Of a DNA stretch of 64,000 bases, positions 57,046 to 64,000 are shown piece after piece. This DNA is from an uncultured Ardenticatenia bacterium (GTDB taxonomy: Bacteria; Chloroflexota; Anaerolineae; 4572-78; NAK82). Under the pieces are notes generated by a model. The model was not told the DNA's origin, did no database searches, and saw nothing but the letters and a program-made list of their open reading frames with translations. The stretch is taken from the NCBI GenBank assembly GCA_937127125.1, contig CAKZLO010000011.1:1-64000 (forward strand), given 5' to 3'. How positions within the stretch are numbered: position 1 is the first letter of the stretch; each line of letters begins with the position of its first letter. A program made the translations under genes and the position numbers.

Positions 57046-58017
57046 TCAGATCGCGCCTGCGAAGAGCTCAATCCAAGCTGTTGCCAGAGTGCCCAGGCCG
57101 AACATAACCACACCCATTGCTGCCAGAAGGTACTTTCGTCGCGTCTCCGCCAGGGTAGCTCCAGTGTAGAAAAATATAGAGAGGCTCAATAGCACAGCTA
57201 TGATGGTCAAGCGTTGCGCAACCACTGCCGCGCGGTCCGATTCGCGAAAGTGCGCTTGATAGTCCAAATCCTCCAGTGCGGCCGCTTCTGCCAGATTTGT
57301 ATCCACAAAGCGTACCTGCTCGAAGCTCTGCTCTGCGACGTTCTCTGCGCGATGCAGATAGTCCTGGTCAACCAAGTCCAGAGCTGCCAACGCCATATTC
57401 GCATGTTGAAGGCGTTCGTTCTCCAGAAAATCAACGAGTGTCGTGTCCTCAGTGGTAGCTAATGTTTCGTTTAGCAACTTCACCATAGCCAGATGCCAAC
57501 GGTAAGAAGCAAATGCCCCCAGATTCTGGTACAAGCTCGACGCAATCTCGCTGCGATATCGGCTCAAGTGGATCAGCACGCTGGTGCCACTACTACGGGC
57601 ACTCACTGCGTCGTCCGTAGCCACATTGGCACGCCAGGCCGTCAATGCGCCCACTAATGTGGACAAGGCTATCAGGATGGCAATAATGTTGCGGAAACGC
57701 TGTCCACTTTCCATTTCTTCGTAGGTGAACAATGTGTTGCCCAGTCGAATCCGATCACCTACACGTAAACGGTAACTCGTGGTCAGTAGCGCACCGTTGA
57801 CGTAGGTGCCGTTGGTGGAACCAAGGTCGCGAATGATCCAAGCGTCCGCGCCACCGGTTTCCGAGACACAGGTGATCTCAGCGTGGCGACGGGATACTAG
57901 TGGATCGTTAATGGGAATGGTGCGCGCCTGCTCACGCCCCAGATGAATCACCTCGGCATCCAGCGGATACTCTGTCCGCTCGCCGGTTTGCTTTACCAAC
58001 TTCACTCGCGGTTGCAT
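57046..58017 (-). CDS. FHA-domain membrane protein
   Basis: Residues 20-100 form an FHA domain, which binds phosphothreonine peptides. The key residues are present: GREQARTIPIND, VSRRHAEI and GSTNGTYVNG. A helix near 112-130 enters the membrane. An outer helical region of about 130 residues follows, then two membrane helices (LTIIAVLLSLSIFFYTGATL and LLAAMGVVMFGLGTLATAWI). The FHA domain would face the cytoplasm. No Ser/Thr kinase is encoded in this window. It sits between the RfaE1-like kinase gene and the TPR membrane protein, all on the minus strand. About 323 residues. Confidence 0.88.
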   Translation of the reverse strand: MQPRVKLVKQTGERTEYPLDAEVIHLGREQARTIPINDPLVSRRHAEITCVSETGGADAWIIRDLGSTNGTYVNGALLTTSYRLRVGDRIRLGNTLFTYEEMESGQRFRNIIAILIALSTLVGALTAWRANVATDDAVSARSSGTSVLIHLSRYRSEIASSLYQNLGAFASYRWHLAMVKLLNETLATTEDTTLVDFLENERLQHANMALAALDLVDQDYLHRAENVAEQSFEQVRFVDTNLAEAAALEDLDYQAHFRESDRAAVVAQRLTIIAVLLSLSIFFYTGATLAETRRKYLLAAMGVVMFGLGTLATAWIELFAGAI

Positions 58018-58092
58018 CAGTCCCCCTATTTCTTTGCTGTATACAGCCGCGCCAAGATAGATCTTTGGAGTAGGGTCGTCAGCAGCGCCTAC

Positions 58093-59169
58093 TCAGCGCG
58101 ACAATCCTGGCACATAGGTATCATAGGCAGCTAAGATCTCCTCTGGCGATGCGGTACCAGTAGTGCGCAATTTGCGGACGGTCACCGCGGCAGCTAGTGA
58201 GGCCAGCCAACCAGCTTCCCAGGGAGAAGCACCAGCAGCTAATGCCGTTGCCAGCGCCGCCAAAAAAGTATCACCAGCACCCACTGTATCAATAGGCGGG
58301 GCAACAGGCATTGCCGGGATATGGGCGTATCCCTCTGCTGCACACAGCAGCGCACCCTGCTCACCACAGGTGATATAGACCGGACGGCCTGTGGCCGCCT
58401 GGGCACGCAACCCGGCTTCAACCAATTGCTGCTGGGTTACCTCATCCGGCCGCCGTCCTGGAAACCACATTTGAGTCGCCTCTATTTCATTGGGTTTGAT
58501 CACCATTGCCTGGAACTGGCCAATATTATCGCGCGAATCAGCAGCAAAGATTACACTCGGATACATCTGTGCCATTCGGTTGAGTGCCTCAACCACCCGT
58601 GTTGGTACAACGCCCACAGGCTGGTAATCTGCTACGATTACAGTATCCAATTCCGGCAAATGGGTGGCAACTTGCTCGAGCAATGCGTCGAGCACACTAT
58701 CAGGCAAGGGATGCGTGTTGACAAAATCCACACGAGCATCTTCTTGCTGATTATCGTAGCCCATCAGGATCACCTTACCGTAGAAGGGAGTTACCCAGTC
58801 CGAGGCATGGGTTATCACCGCTTCCAGGCGCAAGCCAGCAGCGCCCAACACTTGGCGCAGCAACAGGCCACGCCAATCATCACCAAGCACAGCAAAAGCC
58901 CATGTCTCGTGTGGCTGCAAGGCGGCCACATTTACGGCAACATTGGCGCAGCCGCCAGCAGAGTAGGTTTCGCGCACCACGGGGCGGTTGTACAGAGGTG
59001 CCTCGCGCGAGAGCTGTGCGCGCATCATGTCCACGTACCAGTAACCATCCAAGGTGAAATCGCCCACGATGCCGACGCGCACCCTGCGAATCGCTTCCAG
59101 AAGCGCTTGTAGACGTGTGCGGCTCAGCATTGGGAATGTGTCATCGCTCGTTCGATCTTTGTGATGCAC
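58093..59169 (-). CDS. PfkB-family carbohydrate kinase, RfaE1-like
   Basis: About 358 residues, similar to the kinase half of RfaE/HldE, which phosphorylates D-glycero-D-manno-heptose 7-phosphate. It shows RVGIVGDFTLDGYWYVD, SREAPLYNRPVVRETYSAGGCANVAVNVAAL, a phosphate-site IKPNEIEATQMWFPG and the catalytic PPIDTVGAGDTFLAALATAL. A cell without an ordinary LPS would more likely use another sugar, so the substrate is open. The start is GTG at 59169, with AGGAGG 10 bases upstream. It is probably the first gene of a run with the FHA and TPR proteins. Confidence 0.88.
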   Translation of the reverse strand: MHHKDRTSDDTFPMLSRTRLQALLEAIRRVRVGIVGDFTLDGYWYVDMMRAQLSREAPLYNRPVVRETYSAGGCANVAVNVAALQPHETWAFAVLGDDWRGLLLRQVLGAAGLRLEAVITHASDWVTPFYGKVILMGYDNQQEDARVDFVNTHPLPDSVLDALLEQVATHLPELDTVIVADYQPVGVVPTRVVEALNRMAQMYPSVIFAADSRDNIGQFQAMVIKPNEIEATQMWFPGRRPDEVTQQQLVEAGLRAQAATGRPVYITCGEQGALLCAAEGYAHIPAMPVAPPIDTVGAGDTFLAALATALAAGASPWEAGWLASLAAAVTVRKLRTTGTASPEEILAAYDTYVPGLSR

Positions 59170-59292
59170 CGTGCTCTAGCCTCCTCTCTGTGGCAAAAGG
59201 TCAATGTGGCATAGGGGATGGCATCTCGTATTACAAGATACCACCAAACCAGAGCGTTTGCCAAGGAAGCTGGTCAGCGTACACCGTGAACT

Positions 59293-59320
59293 TTGAGCTG
59301 ACGACAAGGCGTGATACTAT
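59293..59320 (+). promoter_or_regulatory. Possible promoter of the molybdenum hydroxylase gene
   Basis: TTGAGC (59293-59298), 16 bases, TACTAT (59315-59320). Start near 59327, which excludes the upstream TTG at 59324 as a start codon and supports the ATG at 59375. Confidence 0.45.
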
Positions 59321-59374
59321 ATTTTGATACATCGCACCGAGACAAACGGTGCGCCAATCAGAGCGTTGTACAAG

Positions 59375-62155
59375 ATGACTGAACGCGAGATTCGTGTGTG
59401 CATAAACGGCCTATGGCACACCTTTCACGTAGGATCACAGACGACATTGCTGGAGCTGTTGCGTGATCGTCTGCATCTTACTGGCACCAAGAATGGCTGT
59501 AATCAAGGACACTGTGGTGCCTGTACTGTCCTTGTAGATGGTCGTGCCGAACGTGCCTGTATCTACCGGGCGGAACGCGCCGATGGTCGACACGTGAACA
59601 CCATCGAAGGATTGGCGCAGGGAGATCAGTTGCATCCGTTGCAGCGCGCTTTTGTCGAATATGGAGCTGTGCAGTGTGGTTTCTGCACACCCGGGCTAAT
59701 TATGGCTGCTAAGGCATTGCTCGATCGCAACCCTGAGCCCACCGAGGACCATATTAAGGAAGTGTTGCGGCACAACCTTTGTCGTTGCACCGGTTACGTC
59801 AAAGTTATTGCGGCAGTGCAGGCAGCAGCACGTATGCTGCGTGGTGACACCTCGGCTGAGACACCTGTTGTGCCGTCAGGTAGCCTCATTGGCAGCCGCA
59901 GTGTGCGTCAGGATGCTTGGGACAAGGTGACAGGGCGCACTCTTTTCACTGCTGACTTACGCGTAGAGGGCATGTTGTATGCTGCTGCATTGCGTAGCGC
60001 CTTTCCTCACGCCATTTTACGACGCGTGGATGTCGGTCGCGCACGACGCATCCCGGGCGTGGCCGCAGTGCTTACCGCCGCGGACATACCGGGTGAAAAG
60101 TGCCATGGCCTCGTGCAGAAGGACTGGCCTGTGTTGGCATGGGACAAAGTGCGTTACGTGGGCGATGCTATTGCCATCGTGGCTGCCGAAACTCCAGAAC
60201 AGGCGCAAGCTGCACTCAAAGCGATCGAGGTTGAGTACGATCCCCTGCCGGTGGTCAGTTCCGCCGAGCAGGCGTTACAGCCTGATACCCCACGCATCCA
60301 TGCTGATGGCAATATTCTGGCCCATATCCAGGTCAACAAAGGCGATGTGGATGCTGCTTTTGCCCAAAGCGATCTAATTATCGAACACACGTACCACACT
60401 CCGGCAAGTGAACACGCTTTTTTGGAACCGGAAGCTTCACTGGCAGTGCCTCATCCTGAAAGCGGCAGCTTGACCGTGTATGTGGGTTCACAAATTCCGT
60501 TCGCCGACCGAGCGCAGATCGCAGCGAGTTTAGCGATCGCAGAAGAGAAAGTTCGGGTTGTGCATATGCCCACCGGCGGAGCGTTCGGGGGCAAAGAGGA
60601 GATCTGCACTCAGATTCACACGGCATTGCTGGCATGGGCAACTGGACGGCCAGTAATGATGGTGCTCAGCCGCTCCGAATCTATGCAGGTACATCCCAAG
60701 CGACACCCCACTACCATCACAATGAAATCAGGAGTGATGCGCGACGGTCGCATTGTAGCGCACCGGATTCGCATCCTCGGTGACACTGGCGCCTATGCCT
60801 CATTGGGGGAGCCTGTGATGACGCGCGCCGCTACCCACGCAGCTGGCCCTTACGACATTCCCAACGTGTATGTTGACTGTTACGCCGTGTATACCAACAA
60901 CCCACCCGCGGGCGCGTTTCGTGGCTTTGGTGTCACCCAGGTACATTTCGCCGCCGAGTCGCAGATGGATATTATCGCAGAGGCGGTAGGAATTTCACCG
61001 GTAGAACTGCGCCGACGCCACGCATTGCGTGTGGGCGCCAACACCATCACAGGGCAATGCCTGCACGAGAGCGTGGGACTACTGGAGTGCCTGGACAAGG
61101 TTGAGGCAACACTCCAAGCACTGGAAGCAGAGGAATCCACAGAATCTCGTGAGAAACGAGCACCGGCCCGCTACAAACGCGCTTGGGGAATCGCGTTGGC
61201 ATACAAAAACGTAGGTCTGGGCAATGGGCTGGAGGACGCGGCCGGCGCCACGGTGGAAGCGCGCCCAGATGGCAGCTTGGGAGTGCGTGTAGGAGCTGCT
61301 GAGATTGGTCAAGGCATGGTGGCAGTGTTGAGCCAAATCGTAGCGGAAGAATTTGGCATCGCGCCAGGGCGCGTCGCAGTGATCTCTGGTGACACCGCTC
61401 AGTGTCTCGATGGGGGTGCTACAACAGCATCGCGACAGACATTTGTCACCGGCAATGCGGTGCGTTGCGCGGCACAACGTCTCAAGGAAATACTGGCACT
61501 CACTGCCGCAGAGCTTCTAGGTTCCCCACCGCGAGAAGTGGTCTTTCGCGGCGGCATGGTATGCACCAACACAGGTGAAAACACCATACCGCTAAGTCAG
61601 GTGGTGCAATTGGCACGGCGTGAAGGACGCGCCACGCACGCTGATTATGTTTATGTTGCGCCTCCCACTGTGCCGTTGGGTCAAACGGGTGATAGTCACT
61701 TTGCTTTCGGCTATGGCGCCCAGGCGGTAGAGGTGGAGGTGGACACGTACACTGGACAGGTGAGGGTGCGGCGTGTCATCGCAGCGCATGACGTTGGGCG
61801 CGCACTCAACCTGACCACTCTAGAGGGCCAGATAGAGGGTGGTATTATGATGGGGATCGGTTACGCGTTGACAGAACGGTTCGTCGTCGAGGATGGTTAC
61901 GTGCGCAGCGACACGCTAAAGCGTTACCGCATCCCTGACATATCCTGGACGCCACAGATACACAGCATCATTGTCGAACACCCTGCCAGCGCCGGGCCAT
62001 ATGGGGCAAAGGGTGCTGGTGAGCTGCCATGTATTCCGACTGCCCCGGCCATAGCCAACGCGGTTTACCGTGCCGTGGGTGTACGTGCTTTCCGCCTGCC
62101 TATTGATGCACACACCTTGCGTGAGGCACTTGCTGCCGGTCGCCGTGAGATGTGA
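59375..62155 (+). CDS. Molybdenum hydroxylase with fused [2Fe-2S] and Mo-binding parts (xanthine dehydrogenase/aldehyde oxidoreductase family)
   Basis: About 926 residues. Residues 1-160 hold two [2Fe-2S] clusters: GCNQGHCGACTVLVDG with a later cysteine, then CGFCTPG and CRCTGY. The rest is the molybdopterin part: RSAFPHAILRRVDVGRA, the Mo-site PTGGAFGGKEEICTQ, GAFRGFGVTQVHFAAE, GAAEIGQGM, and the catalytic glutamate in GAKGAGELPCIP. There is no FAD domain or neighbouring FAD subunit gene, the layout of Desulfovibrio-type aldehyde oxidoreductase and some XdhA-like proteins. Substrate, aldehyde or purine-like, is undecided. The molybdenum cofactor genes moaC and moaDE lie 35 kb away. No strong ribosome site precedes the ATG. 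Confidence 0.92.
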   Translation: MTEREIRVCINGLWHTFHVGSQTTLLELLRDRLHLTGTKNGCNQGHCGACTVLVDGRAERACIYRAERADGRHVNTIEGLAQGDQLHPLQRAFVEYGAVQCGFCTPGLIMAAKALLDRNPEPTEDHIKEVLRHNLCRCTGYVKVIAAVQAAARMLRGDTSAETPVVPSGSLIGSRSVRQDAWDKVTGRTLFTADLRVEGMLYAAALRSAFPHAILRRVDVGRARRIPGVAAVLTAADIPGEKCHGLVQKDWPVLAWDKVRYVGDAIAIVAAETPEQAQAALKAIEVEYDPLPVVSSAEQALQPDTPRIHADGNILAHIQVNKGDVDAAFAQSDLIIEHTYHTPASEHAFLEPEASLAVPHPESGSLTVYVGSQIPFADRAQIAASLAIAEEKVRVVHMPTGGAFGGKEEICTQIHTALLAWATGRPVMMVLSRSESMQVHPKRHPTTITMKSGVMRDGRIVAHRIRILGDTGAYASLGEPVMTRAATHAAGPYDIPNVYVDCYAVYTNNPPAGAFRGFGVTQVHFAAESQMDIIAEAVGISPVELRRRHALRVGANTITGQCLHESVGLLECLDKVEATLQALEAEESTESREKRAPARYKRAWGIALAYKNVGLGNGLEDAAGATVEARPDGSLGVRVGAAEIGQGMVAVLSQIVAEEFGIAPGRVAVISGDTAQCLDGGATTASRQTFVTGNAVRCAAQRLKEILALTAAELLGSPPREVVFRGGMVCTNTGENTIPLSQVVQLARREGRATHADYVYVAPPTVPLGQTGDSHFAFGYGAQAVEVEVDTYTGQVRVRRVIAAHDVGRALNLTTLEGQIEGGIMMGIGYALTERFVVEDGYVRSDTLKRYRIPDISWTPQIHSIIVEHPASAGPYGAKGAGELPCIPTAPAIANAVYRAVGVRAFRLPIDAHTLREALAAGRREM

Positions 62156-62176
62156 GGCAAATCATACTGCAATTGT

Positions 62177-63073
62177 ATGGGACGGTCCGCATCTAAGATG
62201 ATCCCTGCTGCTGGTCGCCGCTTGCTTGGTATTTTTGCTCACCCTGACGACGAATCGTTCGGAACAGGTGGCACGCTGGCAAAATATGCCCGCGGCGGTG
62301 TCGAGGTGCATGTGTGTACCGTCACTGACGGCGCCAGCGGCACCTATGATCCCCTCGAGCTCCAAGCAAGCGGTGCGCGCACACTCGCCGACCTGCGTCG
62401 TCAAGAGCTCGAGTGCGCTTGCCACGTACTCGGAGCACATCTTTGGACGCTCAATTATCGCGATAGTGGTATGCCTGGCAGTCCAGACAACCTACATCCT
62501 GAAAGCTTGCTTCAATCTCCAATGGACAAAGTAGTGGTTGATTTGGTACGCGTGATCCGCCTGGTGCGGCCACACGTTATCATCACCCACGAGGTCTCCG
62601 GCGGTTACAACCATCCGGATCACGTTAAGACCAGCCAAGCTGTGCAACAAGCTTTCTATGCGGCGGGCGACGAAACTTCTCTTCCAACCTCGTCAGCCCA
62701 AAGCCTGACAGCTTGGCAACCGATGCGCCTTTATCATCTGGTGGTACCGCGTTCAAGCATCCGCTGGTTTATTTTCCTTTTATGGCTGCGTGGTAAGGAT
62801 GCACGCCACTTTGGCAACAATCGCGATATTGACCTGACTCGTGTCGGAGTACCAGACCACCAGATTCACGTGCGCCTGCATTTGCAGGCATATTTGAAGG
62901 TCAAAGAGCAGGCCAGCGCGTGTCATCGCAGTCAAGGTGGCCACGGCACCATCATGCACTGGCCTGCGTTTCTGGGCCGACGCGCAATGGCATACGAGCA
63001 CTTTATCCAAGTGTTACCGCCTGGAGCGCGTCGGCATCGCGATCTCTTCGAAGGGTTGGAGGAGATATTATGA
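62177..63073 (+). CDS. PIG-L family deacetylase, second copy
   Basis: About 298 residues with the LmbE/MshB pattern: LLGIFAHPDDESFGTGGTLAKYARGG at the start (AHPDDE metal motif), DLRRQELECACHVLG, RPHVIITHEVSGGYNHPDHVKTS, and a C-terminal HHALACVSG-like zinc region appearing as ASACHRSQGG. The substrate is an N-acetylated sugar of unknown kind. It overlaps the macrodomain gene by 4 bases (ATGA) and follows the hydroxylase by 21 bases, so all three are probably in one transcript. Confidence 0.9.
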   Translation: MGRSASKMIPAAGRRLLGIFAHPDDESFGTGGTLAKYARGGVEVHVCTVTDGASGTYDPLELQASGARTLADLRRQELECACHVLGAHLWTLNYRDSGMPGSPDNLHPESLLQSPMDKVVVDLVRVIRLVRPHVIITHEVSGGYNHPDHVKTSQAVQQAFYAAGDETSLPTSSAQSLTAWQPMRLYHLVVPRSSIRWFIFLLWLRGKDARHFGNNRDIDLTRVGVPDHQIHVRLHLQAYLKVKEQASACHRSQGGHGTIMHWPAFLGRRAMAYEHFIQVLPPGARRHRDLFEGLEEIL

Positions 63074-63660
63074 AGCGCGAAGTCCTGTTTGAACAGCGTG
63101 TGGGAGAAGACCGGGTGATTCGAATCGTGCAGGGTGACCTAACTGAAGAACAGGTGGATGCCATCGTCAATGCTGCTAACGAGCATTTGCAGCATGGCGG
63201 AGGTGTGGCTGGAGCTATCGTGCGTAAAGGCGGTCGTGTGATCCAGGAGGAAAGCGATCGCTGGGTACGCGAACACGGCCTCGTGCGTACGGGCACCGCT
63301 GCCATCACCAGCGCTGGGATGTTACCATGTCGCTATGTAATACACACTGTCGGGCCAGTCTGGCGCGGAGGTGGACAGGGTGAGGATGCTCTTCTAGCCA
63401 GTGCTGTGCGCAGCGCGCTTGACATGGCAGTGCGCCATCAGTTGCGCAGCGTGTCATTGCCTGCCATTTCTTCTGGGATCTTTGGGTTCCCTAAGCCCCG
63501 ATGTGCTGCCATCATTCTTAAAGAAGTGTTTGAGCACCTCACCGGGCATCCTGACAGCACCTTGCGCGAGGTCAACCTGTGCAACATCGACAGCGAGACC
63601 AGCCAAATCTTCTTGGAGGAGGCACGACAGCGATTCGGCCACAAGAAGGATGTGAGCTAG
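63070..63660 (+). CDS. Macrodomain protein (ADP-ribose/O-acetyl-ADP-ribose binding or hydrolase)
   Basis: About 196 residues. IRIVQGDLTEEQVDAIVNAANEHLQHGGGVAGAIVRKGG is the ADP-ribose-binding start with the asparagines of hydrolytic members. VIHTVGPVWRGGGQGEDALLASAVRSAL and LPAISSGIFGFPKPRCAAIILKEVF follow. It resembles YmdB-like deacetylases of O-acetyl-ADP-ribose and removers of ADP-ribose from proteins. The partner may be the overlapping PIG-L gene. No ADP-ribosyltransferase is visible nearby. Confidence 0.92.
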   Translation: MKREVLFEQRVGEDRVIRIVQGDLTEEQVDAIVNAANEHLQHGGGVAGAIVRKGGRVIQEESDRWVREHGLVRTGTAAITSAGMLPCRYVIHTVGPVWRGGGQGEDALLASAVRSALDMAVRHQLRSVSLPAISSGIFGFPKPRCAAIILKEVFEHLTGHPDSTLREVNLCNIDSETSQIFLEEARQRFGHKKDVS

Positions 63661-63675
63661 AAGACAATCCTCGGG

Positions 63676-64000
63676 CTAACTTGGGCTGCTGGGGCTCTCA
63701 TCTCCAGAAGTTGAGTGGCTGGCAGCTGCAGGAGGTAATAACACCACACCAAGAGGATTGATGGCCAAGGTGATGGGCTCACCCGGTTGCGCCTGAAGTG
63801 CCTCTACCGCACTCAGGTGAAATGTGAGCGGTGGCCCTTGTTCTGGTTGCAATTTAATACGATAGTGTTCACCGCGAAACAGGCGGGAGACCAGCTGACC
63901 CCGAATAATGGCATGGTCTGGCGGAATATAGCTGTTGTCCGCAGGGTACCCGATTAGCACAGCTGCTTCCGGGCGGATCAGCACTGTCACCGGGCCGTTG
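63676..64000 (-). CDS. ABC transporter ATP-binding protein, C-terminal TOBE part (continues beyond window)
   Basis: The reading frame runs from the right edge to 63676, about 107 codons. The sequence VTVLIRPEAAVLIG, then RGQLVSRLFRGEHYRIKLQP and PGEPITLAINPLGVVLLP, is a TOBE_2 domain as found at the end of PotA/FbpC-type importer ATPases for polyamines, iron or sugars. The catalytic part lies outside. A serine-rich tail ends it. The stop is 15 bases from the convergent end of the macrodomain gene. Confidence 0.85.
   Translation of the reverse strand, partial: NGPVTVLIRPEAAVLIGYPADNSYIPPDHAIIRGQLVSRLFRGEHYRIKLQPEQGPPLTFHLSAVEALQAQPGEPITLAINPLGVVLLPPAAASHSTSGDESPSSPS

Noticed and set aside
58321-59112. 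263-codon open frame on the plus strand
   Set aside because: It lies opposite the RfaE1-like kinase, whose motifs are complete; no ribosome site or known motif supports the antisense frame.

Overview
The window reads as a stretch of bacterial chromosome, most likely from the phylum Chloroflexota. This assignment is an inference. It rests on the secreted protein with YPTYTP-type tandem repeats and an SH3-like domain, the NEW3-domain/ABC operon, the FHA and TPR membrane proteins, and the overall gene mix; there is no rRNA gene to anchor it. Genes are densely packed on both strands. I saw no tRNA or rRNA gene, CRISPR array, insertion sequence or prophage.

Layout. 1-4.9 kb: the 3' end of ftsH, an acyl-CoA ligase, and a tryptophan synthase beta chain (TrpB2 type) behind a complete tryptophan T-box riboswitch with a near-perfect promoter. 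4.9-8.6 kb: three genes linked to DNA handling (a helix-hairpin-helix radical SAM protein, a CcrM/HinfI-like adenine methyltransferase, and an AlbA_2/Schlafen-type ATPase-like protein). 9.2-15.1 kb: pcm, an AmmeMemoRadiSam radical SAM enzyme, a Leu/Ile/Val-type binding lipoprotein, a PIG-L deacetylase, a DsrE-like protein and a secreted protein with a duplicated domain. 15.3-23.7 kb: central sugar metabolism (aldo/keto reductase, zwf, FGGY kinase, SDR, carA, PfkB kinase, mannitol-1-phosphate dehydrogenase).

23.7-35.3 kb: a minus-strand tetrapyrrole and molybdopterin block. In transcription order it is hemA, hemC, hemD, an AhbD-like radical SAM/SPASM protein, hemB, hemE, a protoporphyrinogen/coproporphyrinogen oxidase, a GNAT acetyltransferase, hemL, moaC, a moaD-moaE fusion and mtlD. 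Together these make coproporphyrin(ogen) from glutamyl-tRNA. No HemN/HemF, ferrochelatase or HemQ gene is present here, so the AhbD-like protein is the natural candidate for a missing late decarboxylation step. The MoaC and MoaD-E proteins fit with the FAD-less molybdenum hydroxylase at 59-62 kb, which would need the cofactor.

35.4-46 kb: mutL, a three-gene ABC export operon with a NEW3 surface protein, a GH130 phosphorylase/glycosidase next to a two-domain GT4 glycosyltransferase, then an HTH regulator overlapping degV. 46-53 kb: a tightly packed operon fabF, alcohol dehydrogenase, NAD-dependent epimerase/reductase, small acidic protein, M2/M3-like peptidase; then the tandem-repeat secreted protein. 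53-64 kb: a PfkB kinase, a lysine exporter split into two overlapping genes, three minus-strand genes (RfaE1-like kinase, FHA membrane protein, TPR membrane protein, the last two sharing one membrane module), the molybdenum hydroxylase, a PIG-L deacetylase overlapping a macrodomain gene, and the TOBE end of an ABC ATPase running off the window.

The best leads for something undescribed are the AhbD-like enzyme inside a HemE/PPO-type heme cluster, the FHA/TPR membrane pair, the orphan CcrM-like methyltransferase with its neighbours, and the internal-diglycine MoaD-MoaE fusion.
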